7,014 bases of DNA from Gammaproteobacteria bacterium (GCA_028282395.1 JANQHY010000185.1:1-7014), one strand, 5' to 3'. Positions 1 to 6,725 are shown, numbered from the stretch's first letter. Notes: generated by a model not told the origin, from the letters alone. Numbers and translations: made by a program.

Positions 1-1
1 C

Positions 2-63
2 AGCCTTGAGAATACGAGACAGGTGTTTAAATAAACACGCTAAACTCAATTATTTTCAAGGCT
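2..63. repeat. Nested inverted repeat (long imperfect hairpin)
   Basis: Outer arms AGCCTTGAGAATA (2-14) and TATTTTCAAGGCT (51-63) are complementary over 13 positions with one G-T pair. Inside them lies a second perfect inverted repeat, GTGTTTA (23-29) and TAAACAC (32-38), with a two-base loop, and GAG (16-18) can pair with CTC (45-47). The core TTGAGAATA recurs as a direct copy at 124-132. It could be the end of a transcript entering from the left, a small degenerate mobile repeat, or a structured RNA. No T-run follows, so a simple terminator is not well supported. The structure is plain to see; its function is unknown. Confidence 0.5.
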
Positions 64-242
64 TTCTCTTAATCTGGCAGTTTGACCTTAAATCACAACC
101 ATGATCTATTAAAATTCAAGCTTTTGAGAATAGTGAGGTCAAGAATAACCATAAAGCTGGCAAAGCAGCACAATCACGCCAGTAGATTTTGCTGATGTGC
201 TGGTCAGCTTAGATTATGTTGTTTGGATTTATCAAGCATGAG
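64..242. other. Intergenic stretch with no recognisable gene
   Basis: All frames on both strands are broken by stops and no start with a Shine-Dalgarno was seen. The only structure noticed is a second copy of the TTGAGAATA motif at 124-132, matching 6-14. No tRNA-like cloverleaf and no transposase remnant were recognised. Confidence 0.5.
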
Positions 243-281
243 AAAAATTCCCACCCCACAGTGAAAGTAGTGGAGTGGGAA
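243..281 (-). terminator. Rho-independent terminator of the 316-1434 gene
   Basis: Read on the - strand, TTCCCACTCCAC (281-270) pairs with GTGGGGTGGGAA (259-248) over 12 positions with one U-G wobble. The loop is 10 nt and the 3' arm is followed directly by a T-run (247-243). It lies about 35 bp beyond the stop codon of the - strand gene, as expected for an intrinsic terminator. On the + strand no T-run follows, so it appears to work in one direction only. Confidence 0.85.
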
Positions 282-315
282 AACTATCAGCAAAACGCCT
301 TACAGTGCATAGCAT

Positions 316-1434
316 CTATGCTTCTGGATGTGGTAATTCATTAGCAACTTGTTGCAAGTTTGCTACCGCTGAGTCTAAAGATCCAGTGCTACCAGGTCTA
401 AATGCTGTAGCTGATCTAGGACCGTCAGCCCCATAAAGCTCTTGATCAGTGGGAAGACGTGGCCATTCTTCTGCTGCATCATGCTCATCAGACCCATGTC
501 CGCTGTCAGAGCCTAAAGCCTCTGGTTGTGTTCCACCCGTATATTCTTCACCCTCTATTGATGAGCCCCAGCTATTATCACTAGCGATACTAACCCCATC
601 TGCATCAGGAGCTCTAGTAGGGTCTTCTGGATATGCTGATGGCGGTGTGGCAGGGTGAGTATTGGGTAAAAACGAGGTAACATGACTAGCGAAACCACCC
701 AAATCTGGATTAAAATCTAATCTGGCGCCTGTCAAGTCCAAGGGGGTTTCGTCTAATAGTTCCTGTTCTTGCGTTCTTTGTGGATCAGCTACCTTTGTAG
801 CTTTTTTGGCCATTTTAAGAGCGCTTTTTTCTGCTTTAGATTTTCTTTTAGAGTATAAATAAGTTCCAGTTCCTACTGTTCCTGTTGCGATAGCGACGCC
901 TATACCCGCGCCAATTGCAGCGGCTGGGCCACTAAAGAAACCAGCACCAACTATTGCCCCAATAGCAGCGCCGATAATAGCTGCTCCTGCTACAAGGCCG
1001 AATTGCTGAGTAGTCGTTTTAATCCTTGACCAAAGAGAAGGTTTTGCTTTGATATTGTCTTTATAATCACGTAGCTTCTGGAATTTTTCAGTGGGATCCA
1101 TATCGATAGCGTCTATACAAGACAGCACCGCTGGAAATTCTCGTGCTACTTTATAAATATGACTATCTTCAATACTAAGCACTTTTTTCTGCGAAGATGC
1201 GAAAGAATGGGCTTTGTGAAGCTCTTTAAACAGGTCTTTCATGTGATCTGAGGCCGCGCGTGAAAGTTTTTCGTACAGCTCTCTTTCCTCATCGTTTATT
1301 ACTTGCTGCTGCTGCTTTCTATTAATTGCCTCCACAGCTTCCTGGCAAGATTTCATAATTTCTGCTACTGCTTTTGCATTTTCAGCGATTTTATTTGCCT
1401 TTTCGATTGCTCTGTTTGCTTTAGATCCATGCAT
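316..1434 (-). CDS. Unknown protein with glycine-rich membrane hairpin and acidic low-complexity tail
   Basis: I do not recognise the family. The 372-residue product has four visible parts. Residues 5-75 are Ala/Lys/Glu-rich and probably helical or coiled coil, with a QQQQ run at 41-44. Residues 76-140 are a mixed polar region. Residues 145-195 are strongly hydrophobic and Gly/Ala-rich with GxxxG-like spacing, interrupted by FFSGP at 166-170, which suggests two membrane helices in a hairpin; the basic stretch YSKRKSKAEK follows. Residues 218-372 are acidic, Pro/Ser/Gly/Asp-rich and probably disordered. There is no Sec signal peptide. I chose the ATG at 1434 because AGGAG lies 8 nt upstream; a GTG at 1485 would add 17 residues without a comparable site. 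The gene stands alone, is divergent from potF and ends at a strong terminator. A secreted effector or membrane-inserting protein is plausible from architecture only. Confidence 0.75.
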   Translation of the reverse strand: MHGSKANRAIEKANKIAENAKAVAEIMKSCQEAVEAINRKQQQQVINDEERELYEKLSRAASDHMKDLFKELHKAHSFASSQKKVLSIEDSHIYKVAREFPAVLSCIDAIDMDPTEKFQKLRDYKDNIKAKPSLWSRIKTTTQQFGLVAGAAIIGAAIGAIVGAGFFSGPAAAIGAGIGVAIATGTVGTGTYLYSKRKSKAEKSALKMAKKATKVADPQRTQEQELLDETPLDLTGARLDFNPDLGGFASHVTSFLPNTHPATPPSAYPEDPTRAPDADGVSIASDNSWGSSIEGEEYTGGTQPEALGSDSGHGSDEHDAAEEWPRLPTDQELYGADGPRSATAFRPGSTGSLDSAVANLQQVANELPHPEA

Positions 1435-1442
1435 GGCGTAAA

Positions 1443-1447
1443 CTCCT
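1443..1447 (-). promoter_or_regulatory. Shine-Dalgarno AGGAG that fixes the start at 1434
   Basis: The - strand reads AAAAGGAG, then 8 nt, then ATG. This is near-ideal sequence and spacing, and it favours the ATG at 1434 over the upstream in-frame GTG at 1485. Confidence 0.8.
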
Positions 1448-1494
1448 TTTCTAATCAAATTTAAAAGCACAATTGCTCTTAACACCCAAACAAA

Positions 1495-1538
1495 TTAGAT
1501 CTAAAGTATTAAGTATATGTTTAGAGTTATTGCAATAA
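1495..1538 (-). promoter_or_regulatory. Candidate promoter with two palindromes upstream of the - strand gene
   Basis: On the - strand TATACT (1517-1512) matches the -10 consensus at five of six bases, but no good -35 box lies 16-18 bp before it. It is flanked by two perfect palindromes, TTAGATCTAA (1495-1504) and TTATTGCAATAA (1527-1538). The second covers the place where a -35 box would be, and their centres are 33 bp apart. They could be operator sites for a dimeric regulator. AT-rich DNA yields such short palindromes by chance, so this is tentative. Confidence 0.3.
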
Positions 1539-1888
1539 TGTTAATTGAATCCCTGTCGCACTAATTTTGTATTAGCGTATAGGTAAGATCGTGCATAATA
1601 GATTTGGGTAGCAATTATCTTGCAATACATTGACCATCAAGCCGTTTGCACACGAGGTAGTATAGTTTTCTAGAAATGTTTTGTCCCAGCATGGCTAGAT
1701 AGAACCCTATTAGCATTTTATTCCATACGGTAAGTAGAATTGTATTTAGGCTAATAAAGTGAAATGAGCGCTGGGCTATGCTATAAAGCAACACAATGCC
1801 CACGTTGTCATTGTAAGTGGCTTTCGCATCACAGGGAGTGTTGTATTCCATGGCTGTCTTGTTTGTTGCACCACTGTCTTGTTTACAC
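1539..1888. other. Divergent intergenic region without a supported gene
   Basis: The bulk of the 450-bp gap between the divergent genes is AT-rich, with no + strand frame open for any useful length. A - strand frame stays open here and into potF (1615-2184), but it has no Shine-Dalgarno, no recognised similarity and nearly half of its length is antisense to potF, so I do not call it. The gap must hold promoters for both flanking genes; the best candidates are listed separately. Confidence 0.5.
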
Positions 1889-1902
1889 ATCATAATTATG
1901 AT
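1889..1902 (+). promoter_or_regulatory. Palindrome overlapping a candidate -10 box upstream of potF
   Basis: ATCATAATTATGAT is a perfect 14-bp palindrome ending 36 bp before the potF ATG. Its right half contains TATGAT (1897-1902), five of six bases of the -10 consensus, which would put the transcript start near 1909 and give a leader of about 30 nt. No convincing -35 box lies 16-18 bp upstream (the nearest options, TTGCAC at 1866 and TTGTTT at 1879, have wrong spacing). A repressor bound at this palindrome would block the promoter, which would suit a nutrient-uptake operon. Regulator and ligand are unknown. Confidence 0.4.
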
Positions 1903-1938
1903 ACAAGGCTTTTCTCTTTTTACTGAACTGCTACTGCC

Positions 1939-3033
1939 ATGCGTCAGTTGATCTGCTTTATGATGACAGTTTGTTTTATTGGTACTTGCCTTGCCGGCGG
2001 TAGTGTCAACTTGTTGATTTGGGGGCAGTACACTAACCCTAAGACTATTCCGATATTTGAGCAGCAAACCGGTATTCATGTCAATCAGTCTTATTATGAT
2101 TCTGCTGATATGTTGCGTGGCATTCTCATGACCGGTAACAATGGTTATGACGTTGCACTGCCAGCCCTGGTCGACATGCCTCAACTGATTAAAGCAAAAT
2201 TATTGTTGCCCATTGATAAAGCACAAATCCCTAATTACAAGCATTTAAATCCCGCGTTATTAAAGAAAACCGCCATGTTAGATCCAGATAACCGCTATGG
2301 CATTATCTATCAGTGGGGTACAACAGGTATTGCCTATAACGTTAAAAAGATTCGGCAAATACTGGGGCCAAATGCACCAACTGATCGCTGGGATCTGTTA
2401 TTAAATCCCCGCTATCTGGATAAGTTGCGTCAATGTGGTGTTGATTTCTTAGATGACCCTCAAGCCGTTTTTGGAACCACGCTACATTATCTAGGGCTTA
2501 ACCCAAACACGACCAACCCTGCCGATTACCGTAAAGCTACAGCACATCTGATGCGATTACGCCAAGATATCACCAGCTTTAATAACTTCACTTATATTAA
2601 TGACCTGGCCAATGGCAATGTCTGTATTGCCATGGGTTATTCTGGCGATGTATTGCGTGCCATAGAAGCAGCTAAAGCAGCCAACGATAAGGTGCAATTA
2701 CGCTACGTTATCCCCAAAAGCGGGGCGCAAATTTGGTTTGATATGCTAGTTATTCCAGTAGGTGCGCCCAACTATAACAATGCATTGCGGCTATTGAATT
2801 TTTTCCTATCAGCTCGAGTATCTGCCTGGAATAGTAACTTTAATTTCCAACCTAATGGGGTAGCGGATTCAAGGCCCTACTTATTGGCGCAGCTTAAGCA
2901 GCCCAATGTGACGCCAGATCAGCAGGTGATCAAGAAGTTGTTTGTCATTCACCATGCTCCACATAGTATTGCTGCGCTATATAATCAACTATGGTTTAAG
3001 GTGCGCTATGGTTTTGACTTTAATATGGAGTAA
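1939..3033 (+). CDS. potF: Polyamine ABC transporter, periplasmic substrate-binding protein (PotF-like)
   Basis: Captures putrescine or a related polyamine in the periplasm and delivers it to the PotHI channel. The 364-residue length fits the family. A Sec signal peptide covers residues 1-19, with a likely signal peptidase I site after C17-L18-A19; no proper lipobox is present. PotF-type motifs include the DPDNRYG block (115-121), QWGTTGIAYN (125-134), CGVDFLDDP (166-174), HYLGLNPNTT (183-192) and YINDLANGNVCIAMG (219-233). Cysteines 166 and 229 sit where E. coli PotF has its disulfide. Pocket residues appear altered: W28-G29-Q30-Y31 replaces the usual W-S-D-Y, A176 replaces the conserved glutamate, and D173 and W266 are as in PotD, whereas D237 and D268 are kept. 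The start has no clear Shine-Dalgarno, but an in-frame stop at 1924 rules out an upstream start. First gene of the operon. Confidence 0.93.
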   Translation: MRQLICFMMTVCFIGTCLAGGSVNLLIWGQYTNPKTIPIFEQQTGIHVNQSYYDSADMLRGILMTGNNGYDVALPALVDMPQLIKAKLLLPIDKAQIPNYKHLNPALLKKTAMLDPDNRYGIIYQWGTTGIAYNVKKIRQILGPNAPTDRWDLLLNPRYLDKLRQCGVDFLDDPQAVFGTTLHYLGLNPNTTNPADYRKATAHLMRLRQDITSFNNFTYINDLANGNVCIAMGYSGDVLRAIEAAKAANDKVQLRYVIPKSGAQIWFDMLVIPVGAPNYNNALRLLNFFLSARVSAWNSNFNFQPNGVADSRPYLLAQLKQPNVTPDQQVIKKLFVIHHAPHSIAALYNQLWFKVRYGFDFNME

Positions 3034-3038
3034 TTGTC

Positions 3039-4145
3039 GTGAGCCAATCCCCGCTTTTGCAAATACGCAAGGTTAGTAAATATTTCGATGATTGTTTGGC
3101 AGTTGATAATGTTGACCTTGATATTTTACCGGGGGAATTCTTTTGCTTATTGGGGGGCTCTGGTTCAGGAAAGACGACGCTGTTGCGTATGCTAGCTGGG
3201 TTTGAGATGCCATCATCAGGACAAATCCTGTTAGAAGGCAGAGATATTACCCGTATGCCACCTTATACCCGTCCTATTAATATGATGTTCCAGTCGTACG
3301 CATTGTTTCCGCATATGTCAGTGACGAAAAATATTGCTTTTGGCCTGAAGCAAGAAGGGATGTCTTCTAAAGAGATGGATCAACGTGTTGATCAAGCCTT
3401 AGCGATGGTCGAAATGCGACACCTGGCCAAGCGTAAACCTCACCAGCTATCCGGTGGTCAGAAACAACGTGTTGCTCTGGCACGCTGTTTGGCCAAACGC
3501 CCTAAGCTCATTTTGCTGGATGAACCACTGTCGGCACTGGATAAAAAACTTCGCGAGCAAATGCAGTTTGAGCTGGTTGATATTCAGGAGGAGTTGAATA
3601 TGACCTTCGTGATGGTCACCCATGACCAATCTGAAGCCATGACTATGTCAAGCCGGCTGGCAGTGATGCATGAAGGTTTTGTTGAGCAAATCGGCACACC
3701 GACACAAGTTTATGAGTTTCCGACCAGTCGTTATACTGCCGAGTTTATTGGCTATACCAATATTTTTGAGTGTCGTGTTACCCGTAATACTCATCGCCAG
3801 GCGATATTTACCTCAGATGAATTGCAATGTCAATTTTATATTGACCATGGCATTGAAGCCAGTGAGCAACAAACCCTATGGCTTGGTGTGCGCCCGGAAA
3901 AGGTGTTCATTGATAAGCGTAAACCGGAAGGCTATGACAATAAAAAACCAGTGAATGCGATTTACGGTGTAGTAGAGGATATAGCTTATTTGGGCGGCTT
4001 ATCAACTTATCATGTTCGGTTGCCTAGCGGCAAGTTGGTGCGGGCCACTGACTTTAATGTTGAGCGTAAAACCGATCATCCCACCTGGAATGATTCAGTT
4101 TACCTCTGGTGGGAACCTGCCAACGTGATGGTGTTAAAATCATGA
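3039..4145 (+). CDS. potG: Polyamine ABC transporter, ATP-binding protein (PotG-like)
   Basis: The cytoplasmic ATPase that powers the PotHI permease. The 368-residue protein is complete: Walker A GGSGSGKT at 39-46, Q-loop Q85 within MMFQSYALFPHM, ABC signature LSGGQ at 137-141, Walker B LILLDEP at 157-163 with E162 as catalytic base, D-loop SALD at 165-168 and switch H195. The remainder, from about 240, is the regulatory TOBE-type region with LGVRPEK (282-288), ending WWEPANVMVL as in PotG. All catalytic residues are intact. The start is GTG, 5 bp after the potF stop, and its Shine-Dalgarno (TGGAG, 3026-3030) lies inside the end of potF. Overall likeness to PotG is greater than to PotA, for example RPINMMFQSYALFPHM and the C-terminus. 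Confidence 0.95.
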   Translation: MSQSPLLQIRKVSKYFDDCLAVDNVDLDILPGEFFCLLGGSGSGKTTLLRMLAGFEMPSSGQILLEGRDITRMPPYTRPINMMFQSYALFPHMSVTKNIAFGLKQEGMSSKEMDQRVDQALAMVEMRHLAKRKPHQLSGGQKQRVALARCLAKRPKLILLDEPLSALDKKLREQMQFELVDIQEELNMTFVMVTHDQSEAMTMSSRLAVMHEGFVEQIGTPTQVYEFPTSRYTAEFIGYTNIFECRVTRNTHRQAIFTSDELQCQFYIDHGIEASEQQTLWLGVRPEKVFIDKRKPEGYDNKKPVNAIYGVVEDIAYLGGLSTYHVRLPSGKLVRATDFNVERKTDHPTWNDSVYLWWEPANVMVLKS

Positions 4146-5023
4146 GTTGGGGTAGGCGTTTAATTCTTGCGATACCACTGATATGGATGGGGTTATTTCT
4201 ACTTATTCCCTTTTGGTTTATCTTAAAAATCAGTTTGGCAGAACCGGTCGTTGCCAGCCCACCATTCACACCACTTTTGCAACTTTCAGGCACCTTAATC
4301 CATATCAGTTTGAATCTGAAAAATTATTGGTTCATTTTGACACATTATTCTTATCTGCTGGTCTTGCTCTCTTCTATTAAAATTGCTCTGATTGCCACGA
4401 TTGTTTGCATTTTGATTGGCTATCCATTGGCCTATGCTATTGTTAAGACAACACCACGCTGGCGGGCTGTGCTGTTTTTTTTGATGATCTTGCCATACTG
4501 GACTTCATTTTTGTTGCGGGCTTATGCTTGGATTGTTATTTTGCAAAACAATGGCTTGATTAATCAACTATTACAGGCCCTACATCTCACTCACATGCCA
4601 GTGCACCTGCTGTATAATGATTTTTCTGTTTATCTTGGTTTGGTCTATGGTTATTTGCCATTCTTCGTGTTACCCCTCTATGCCACCTTGGTCAAACTGG
4701 ACAACACGTATTTAGAAGCTGCCTATGACTTGGGATGCTCGCCGTTAAAGGCTTTTTTCACGATTACTGTCCCATTGAGTGCACAAGGTATTATTGCTGG
4801 AGCACTTCTGGTGTTTATTCCATGTGTTGGCGAAGTAGTCGTTCCACAGATTCTCGGAGGTATCCACACATTGATGATTGGTAATGTGATCTGGCAAGGT
4901 TTTTTTGTTGGCAACAACTGGTGCTTATCTTCGGCATTGGCTATCGGTATGTTGGTGATATTGGTTGTGCCGATTGTCTGGTTCCAGAAAATACAGCGTA
5001 AAGCAGGGTTGCACTATGGGTAA
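4142..5023 (+). CDS. potH: Polyamine ABC transporter, inner-membrane permease (PotH-like)
   Basis: One of the two membrane subunits that form the polyamine channel. The product has 293 residues with about six hydrophobic spans (roughly 8-30, 72-100, 107-133, 163-187, 214-240, 262-282). The cytoplasmic EAA loop that docks on the ATPase is clear: EAAYDLGCSPLKAFFTITVP at 192-211. Family blocks include KISLAEP (29-35), LPYWTSFLLRAYAW (117-130), LQNNGLIN (134-141) and VPQILGG (234-240). I chose the ATG at 4142, which gives ATGA overlap with the potG stop, over an ATG at 4109 inside potG, because the protein then begins just before the first membrane span. No strong Shine-Dalgarno is seen, so translation is probably coupled to potG. 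The N-terminus is shorter than in E. coli PotH, where a cytoplasmic extension precedes the first span. Confidence 0.93.
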   Translation: MSWGRRLILAIPLIWMGLFLLIPFWFILKISLAEPVVASPPFTPLLQLSGTLIHISLNLKNYWFILTHYSYLLVLLSSIKIALIATIVCILIGYPLAYAIVKTTPRWRAVLFFLMILPYWTSFLLRAYAWIVILQNNGLINQLLQALHLTHMPVHLLYNDFSVYLGLVYGYLPFFVLPLYATLVKLDNTYLEAAYDLGCSPLKAFFTITVPLSAQGIIAGALLVFIPCVGEVVVPQILGGIHTLMIGNVIWQGFFVGNNWCLSSALAIGMLVILVVPIVWFQKIQRKAGLHYG

Positions 5024-6527
5024 ATGGTTACAGCGGATTGCTATTTTGTTGGGGTTAACTTTTTTGTATGCTCCCCTGTGCGTGATGGTCATTTATTCTT
5101 TTAATGGCTCTAATTTGCTTAATATCTGGGGTGGGTGGTCACTGCGATGGTACCACACATTATTTCAGGATACGCCTTTATTGAGTGCAGCCTGGCTTAG
5201 TTTGCGTATTGGTCTGATAGCACCGAGTGTTGGCATTATCATTGGTACACTTTCTGCCATTGTTCTGCAACGGTTTGGTTCGTTTAAAGGGCGTCATTTA
5301 TTTTATGCCATGCATATTACGCCTATTATTATGCCGGATGTGGTTATTGGCTTAGCGCTGCTGTTGATGTTTGTGAGTTTTCATAAACTCATTAATATTC
5401 CTGGTGCTTATGGCTTTAGCACTATCCTGATTGCTCATATCACGTTTTGTAGCGCGTATGCTACGATCGTTATCAATGGGCGTCTGGCCAACGTCGATCG
5501 CAGTTTGGAAGAAGCTGCAATGGATCTTGGGGCCAGGCCCTTGCACACCTTCTTTAATATTACCTTGGCACAAATCAGCACAACTATTGCCGCAGCATGG
5601 TTATTATGTTTTATTTTGTCTCTGGATGATGTCGTGATCACCACATTCGTTACTGGGCCAGGTGCAACCACTTTGCCCATTTATATCTTCTCCACCTTAA
5701 AAACAGGCATTACACCAGAGATCAATGCTTTGGCTACGATCATGATAACGCTGATTGTGGTCAGTCTGGGTATCGGCGTGTGGTTACATTTGCGATTATC
5801 ACAGAGACAAAGGCGCAAAAGAGCGGCGCCAGCTATTTTACTATGCGCTTATTTTTTGCTTAATGTATATAGAAATGCGACAGAGAGCACGGTTAAAATC
5901 TTTATAAAATTGATGTATTTTCCGATGCTCATAAGTGTTGTATTTTTTGCTTTATACCTACAGCTATATTCATCAGTTACAATTTTTATACTTCATGATG
6001 TAAACACAGTAATCATGGGTTGGAACATACCTATAACTTGGTTAACGTCCATTGAACCTGTTTTTATTATCTTAATGGCACCAATATCTAATAGGATGTT
6101 AAGCTACCTTGAGGGGAAAAGATTAATTATAAAGCCACTTAATAAAATATTTATAGGTATAATCACGACAGTTATAACATTCTTTTTGTTGTCAATTTCC
6201 GCCTATATTAACGACCCATCAAGTCACTCATTCCTAGTGCCATATGTTTTAGCTAATGTGTTTTTAGCAATTAGTGAGCTTTATACTATTCCTGTGTCAA
6301 TCCTTTGGATAAGTGCATATGCACCACCTCGTTTTAAAAGCATTTTAACTGGTGTTTATTACTTTTCTATTGCGATGTCGGGCGTACTATCAAGTGTAAT
6401 AGCTAAAGCGTCTCCGTCAAAACATGCAACTGATCTAACCTTCGCCCATTTTTATTTATATATTGCTTTTGGAACGCTTTTATTCGCAGGTGTTATGATG
6501 ATACCAAGAATTTTTATTAAAGAATAG
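5016..6527 (+). CDS. potI: PotI-like polyamine permease fused to the C-terminal half of a POT-family transporter
   Basis: Residues 1 to about 268 are a full PotI-type permease with six expected spans: FTFLYAP-like start (15-20), VIYSFNGS (25-32), MPDVVIGL (106-113), EAA loop EEAAMDLGARPLHTFFNITL (165-184), LSLDDVVITTFVTGPGATTLP (201-221) and PEINALAT (234-241). PotI normally ends soon after this, at about 280 residues. Here the basic stretch RQRRKR (264-269) runs straight into about 235 further residues with five or six hydrophobic spans, giving 503 in all. The tail resembles the second half of POT/PTR peptide transporters, including SIEPVFIILMAP (345-356) and ISELYTIPVSI (419-429). Start: the ATG at 5016, overlapping potH by 8 bp; an upstream ATG at 4965 lies within potH. 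Whether the full chimera is made, trimmed or active cannot be told. No frameshift or stop is needed to join the two parts. Confidence 0.88.
   Translation: MGKWLQRIAILLGLTFLYAPLCVMVIYSFNGSNLLNIWGGWSLRWYHTLFQDTPLLSAAWLSLRIGLIAPSVGIIIGTLSAIVLQRFGSFKGRHLFYAMHITPIIMPDVVIGLALLLMFVSFHKLINIPGAYGFSTILIAHITFCSAYATIVINGRLANVDRSLEEAAMDLGARPLHTFFNITLAQISTTIAAAWLLCFILSLDDVVITTFVTGPGATTLPIYIFSTLKTGITPEINALATIMITLIVVSLGIGVWLHLRLSQRQRRKRAAPAILLCAYFLLNVYRNATESTVKIFIKLMYFPMLISVVFFALYLQLYSSVTIFILHDVNTVIMGWNIPITWLTSIEPVFIILMAPISNRMLSYLEGKRLIIKPLNKIFIGIITTVITFFLLSISAYINDPSSHSFLVPYVLANVFLAISELYTIPVSILWISAYAPPRFKSILTGVYYFSIAMSGVLSSVIAKASPSKHATDLTFAHFYLYIAFGTLLFAGVMMIPRIFIKE
5823..6527 (+). other. POT/PTR-family C-terminal half, the foreign tail of the PotI fusion
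   Basis: This segment encodes residues 270-503 of the fusion. It corresponds to roughly the last six helices of a proton-dependent oligopeptide transporter. GWNIPITWLTSIEPVFIILMAP aligns by eye with the POT block around helix 8, and E421 matches the conserved glutamate of the SELxxxP motif in helix 10. The N-terminal half with the proton-coupling ExxERFxYY motif is absent, and the usual helix 7 glutamate seems replaced (FALYLQLYSS). A complete POT transporter is therefore not encoded here. Codon use is unlike the four pot genes: 14 ATA and no CTG codons, with AGA/AGG outnumbering CGN. The exact boundary is uncertain, between about 5800 and 5870. Confidence 0.75.
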
Positions 6528-6541
6528 ATCTACCTTCGGTC

Positions 6542-6598
6542 TTTATAGCCAAAAAACCGCTATAAAAATTGCTACAGCAAATAGCTAGCGCTTTTTTT
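6542..6598 (+). terminator. Possible operon terminator region
   Basis: Shortly after the fusion stop comes a perfect 8-bp inverted repeat, TTTATAGC (6542-6549) and GCTATAAA (6559-6566), then a small TTGCT/AGCAA hairpin and a run of seven T (6592-6598). The arms are AT-rich and the T-run follows only weak pairing (GCTAT with ATAGC), so this is a poor but plausible intrinsic terminator for the pot operon. Confidence 0.4.
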
Positions 6599-6635
6599 AC
6601 ATTGCGTTGGTTTTTATACACTGATAAATTGCGAA

Positions 6636-6658
6636 CTACATTAAACGATTTAATGTAG
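6636..6658. repeat. Perfect 10-bp inverted repeat
   Basis: CTACATTAAA (6636-6645) and TTTAATGTAG (6649-6658) are exact complements around a 3-nt loop CGA. No T-run follows on the + strand; on the - strand the sequence after the stem is TTCGCAA, so it is not a typical terminator either way. It could be an operator or a small RNA hairpin. Confidence 0.5.
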
Positions 6659-6692
6659 ACCATAAAAATATTTATAGTTTAATTGAAAAATA

Positions 6693-6725
6693 TGTTCAAT
6701 ATGCCAATCACTGGGACATTGAACA
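6693..6725. repeat. 8-bp inverted repeat with 17-nt spacer
   Basis: TGTTCAAT (6693-6700) and ATTGAACA (6718-6725) are exact complements separated by 17 nt. The half-site spacing would suit a dimeric DNA-binding protein upstream of the genes at 6811-7014, but a chance origin in this AT-rich stretch is possible. Confidence 0.35.

Noticed and set aside
307..321. Small hairpin GCATAG-CAT-CTATGC over the stop codon of the - strand gene
   Set aside because: Six pairs with a 3-nt loop and no T-run; the strong terminator at 243-281 explains the end of this gene better.
1304..1316. Short CTG trinucleotide run, a possible slippage site
   Set aside because: Only about four units, coding for glutamines in frame; too short to propose phase variation.
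1501..1516. CTTAATA-type repeat on the - strand, resembling a PmrA-like box of Legionella and Coxiella
   Set aside because: Only one good TTAA half-site is present; the second is mismatched (TTAG) and the spacing differs from the roughly 11-bp period expected.
1939..1998. Possible lipoprotein signal in PotF (IGTC at residues 14-17)
   Set aside because: Threonine before the cysteine and glycine at -2 do not fit a lipobox; C17-L18-A19 fits signal peptidase I.
1615..2184. Long - strand open frame (189 codons) between the divergent genes and into potF
   Set aside because: Nearly half is antisense to the potF signal peptide and N-terminal domain, there is no Shine-Dalgarno, and the product resembles nothing I know. 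The hydrophobic C-terminal part (from an ATG near 1851) also lacks a ribosome site.
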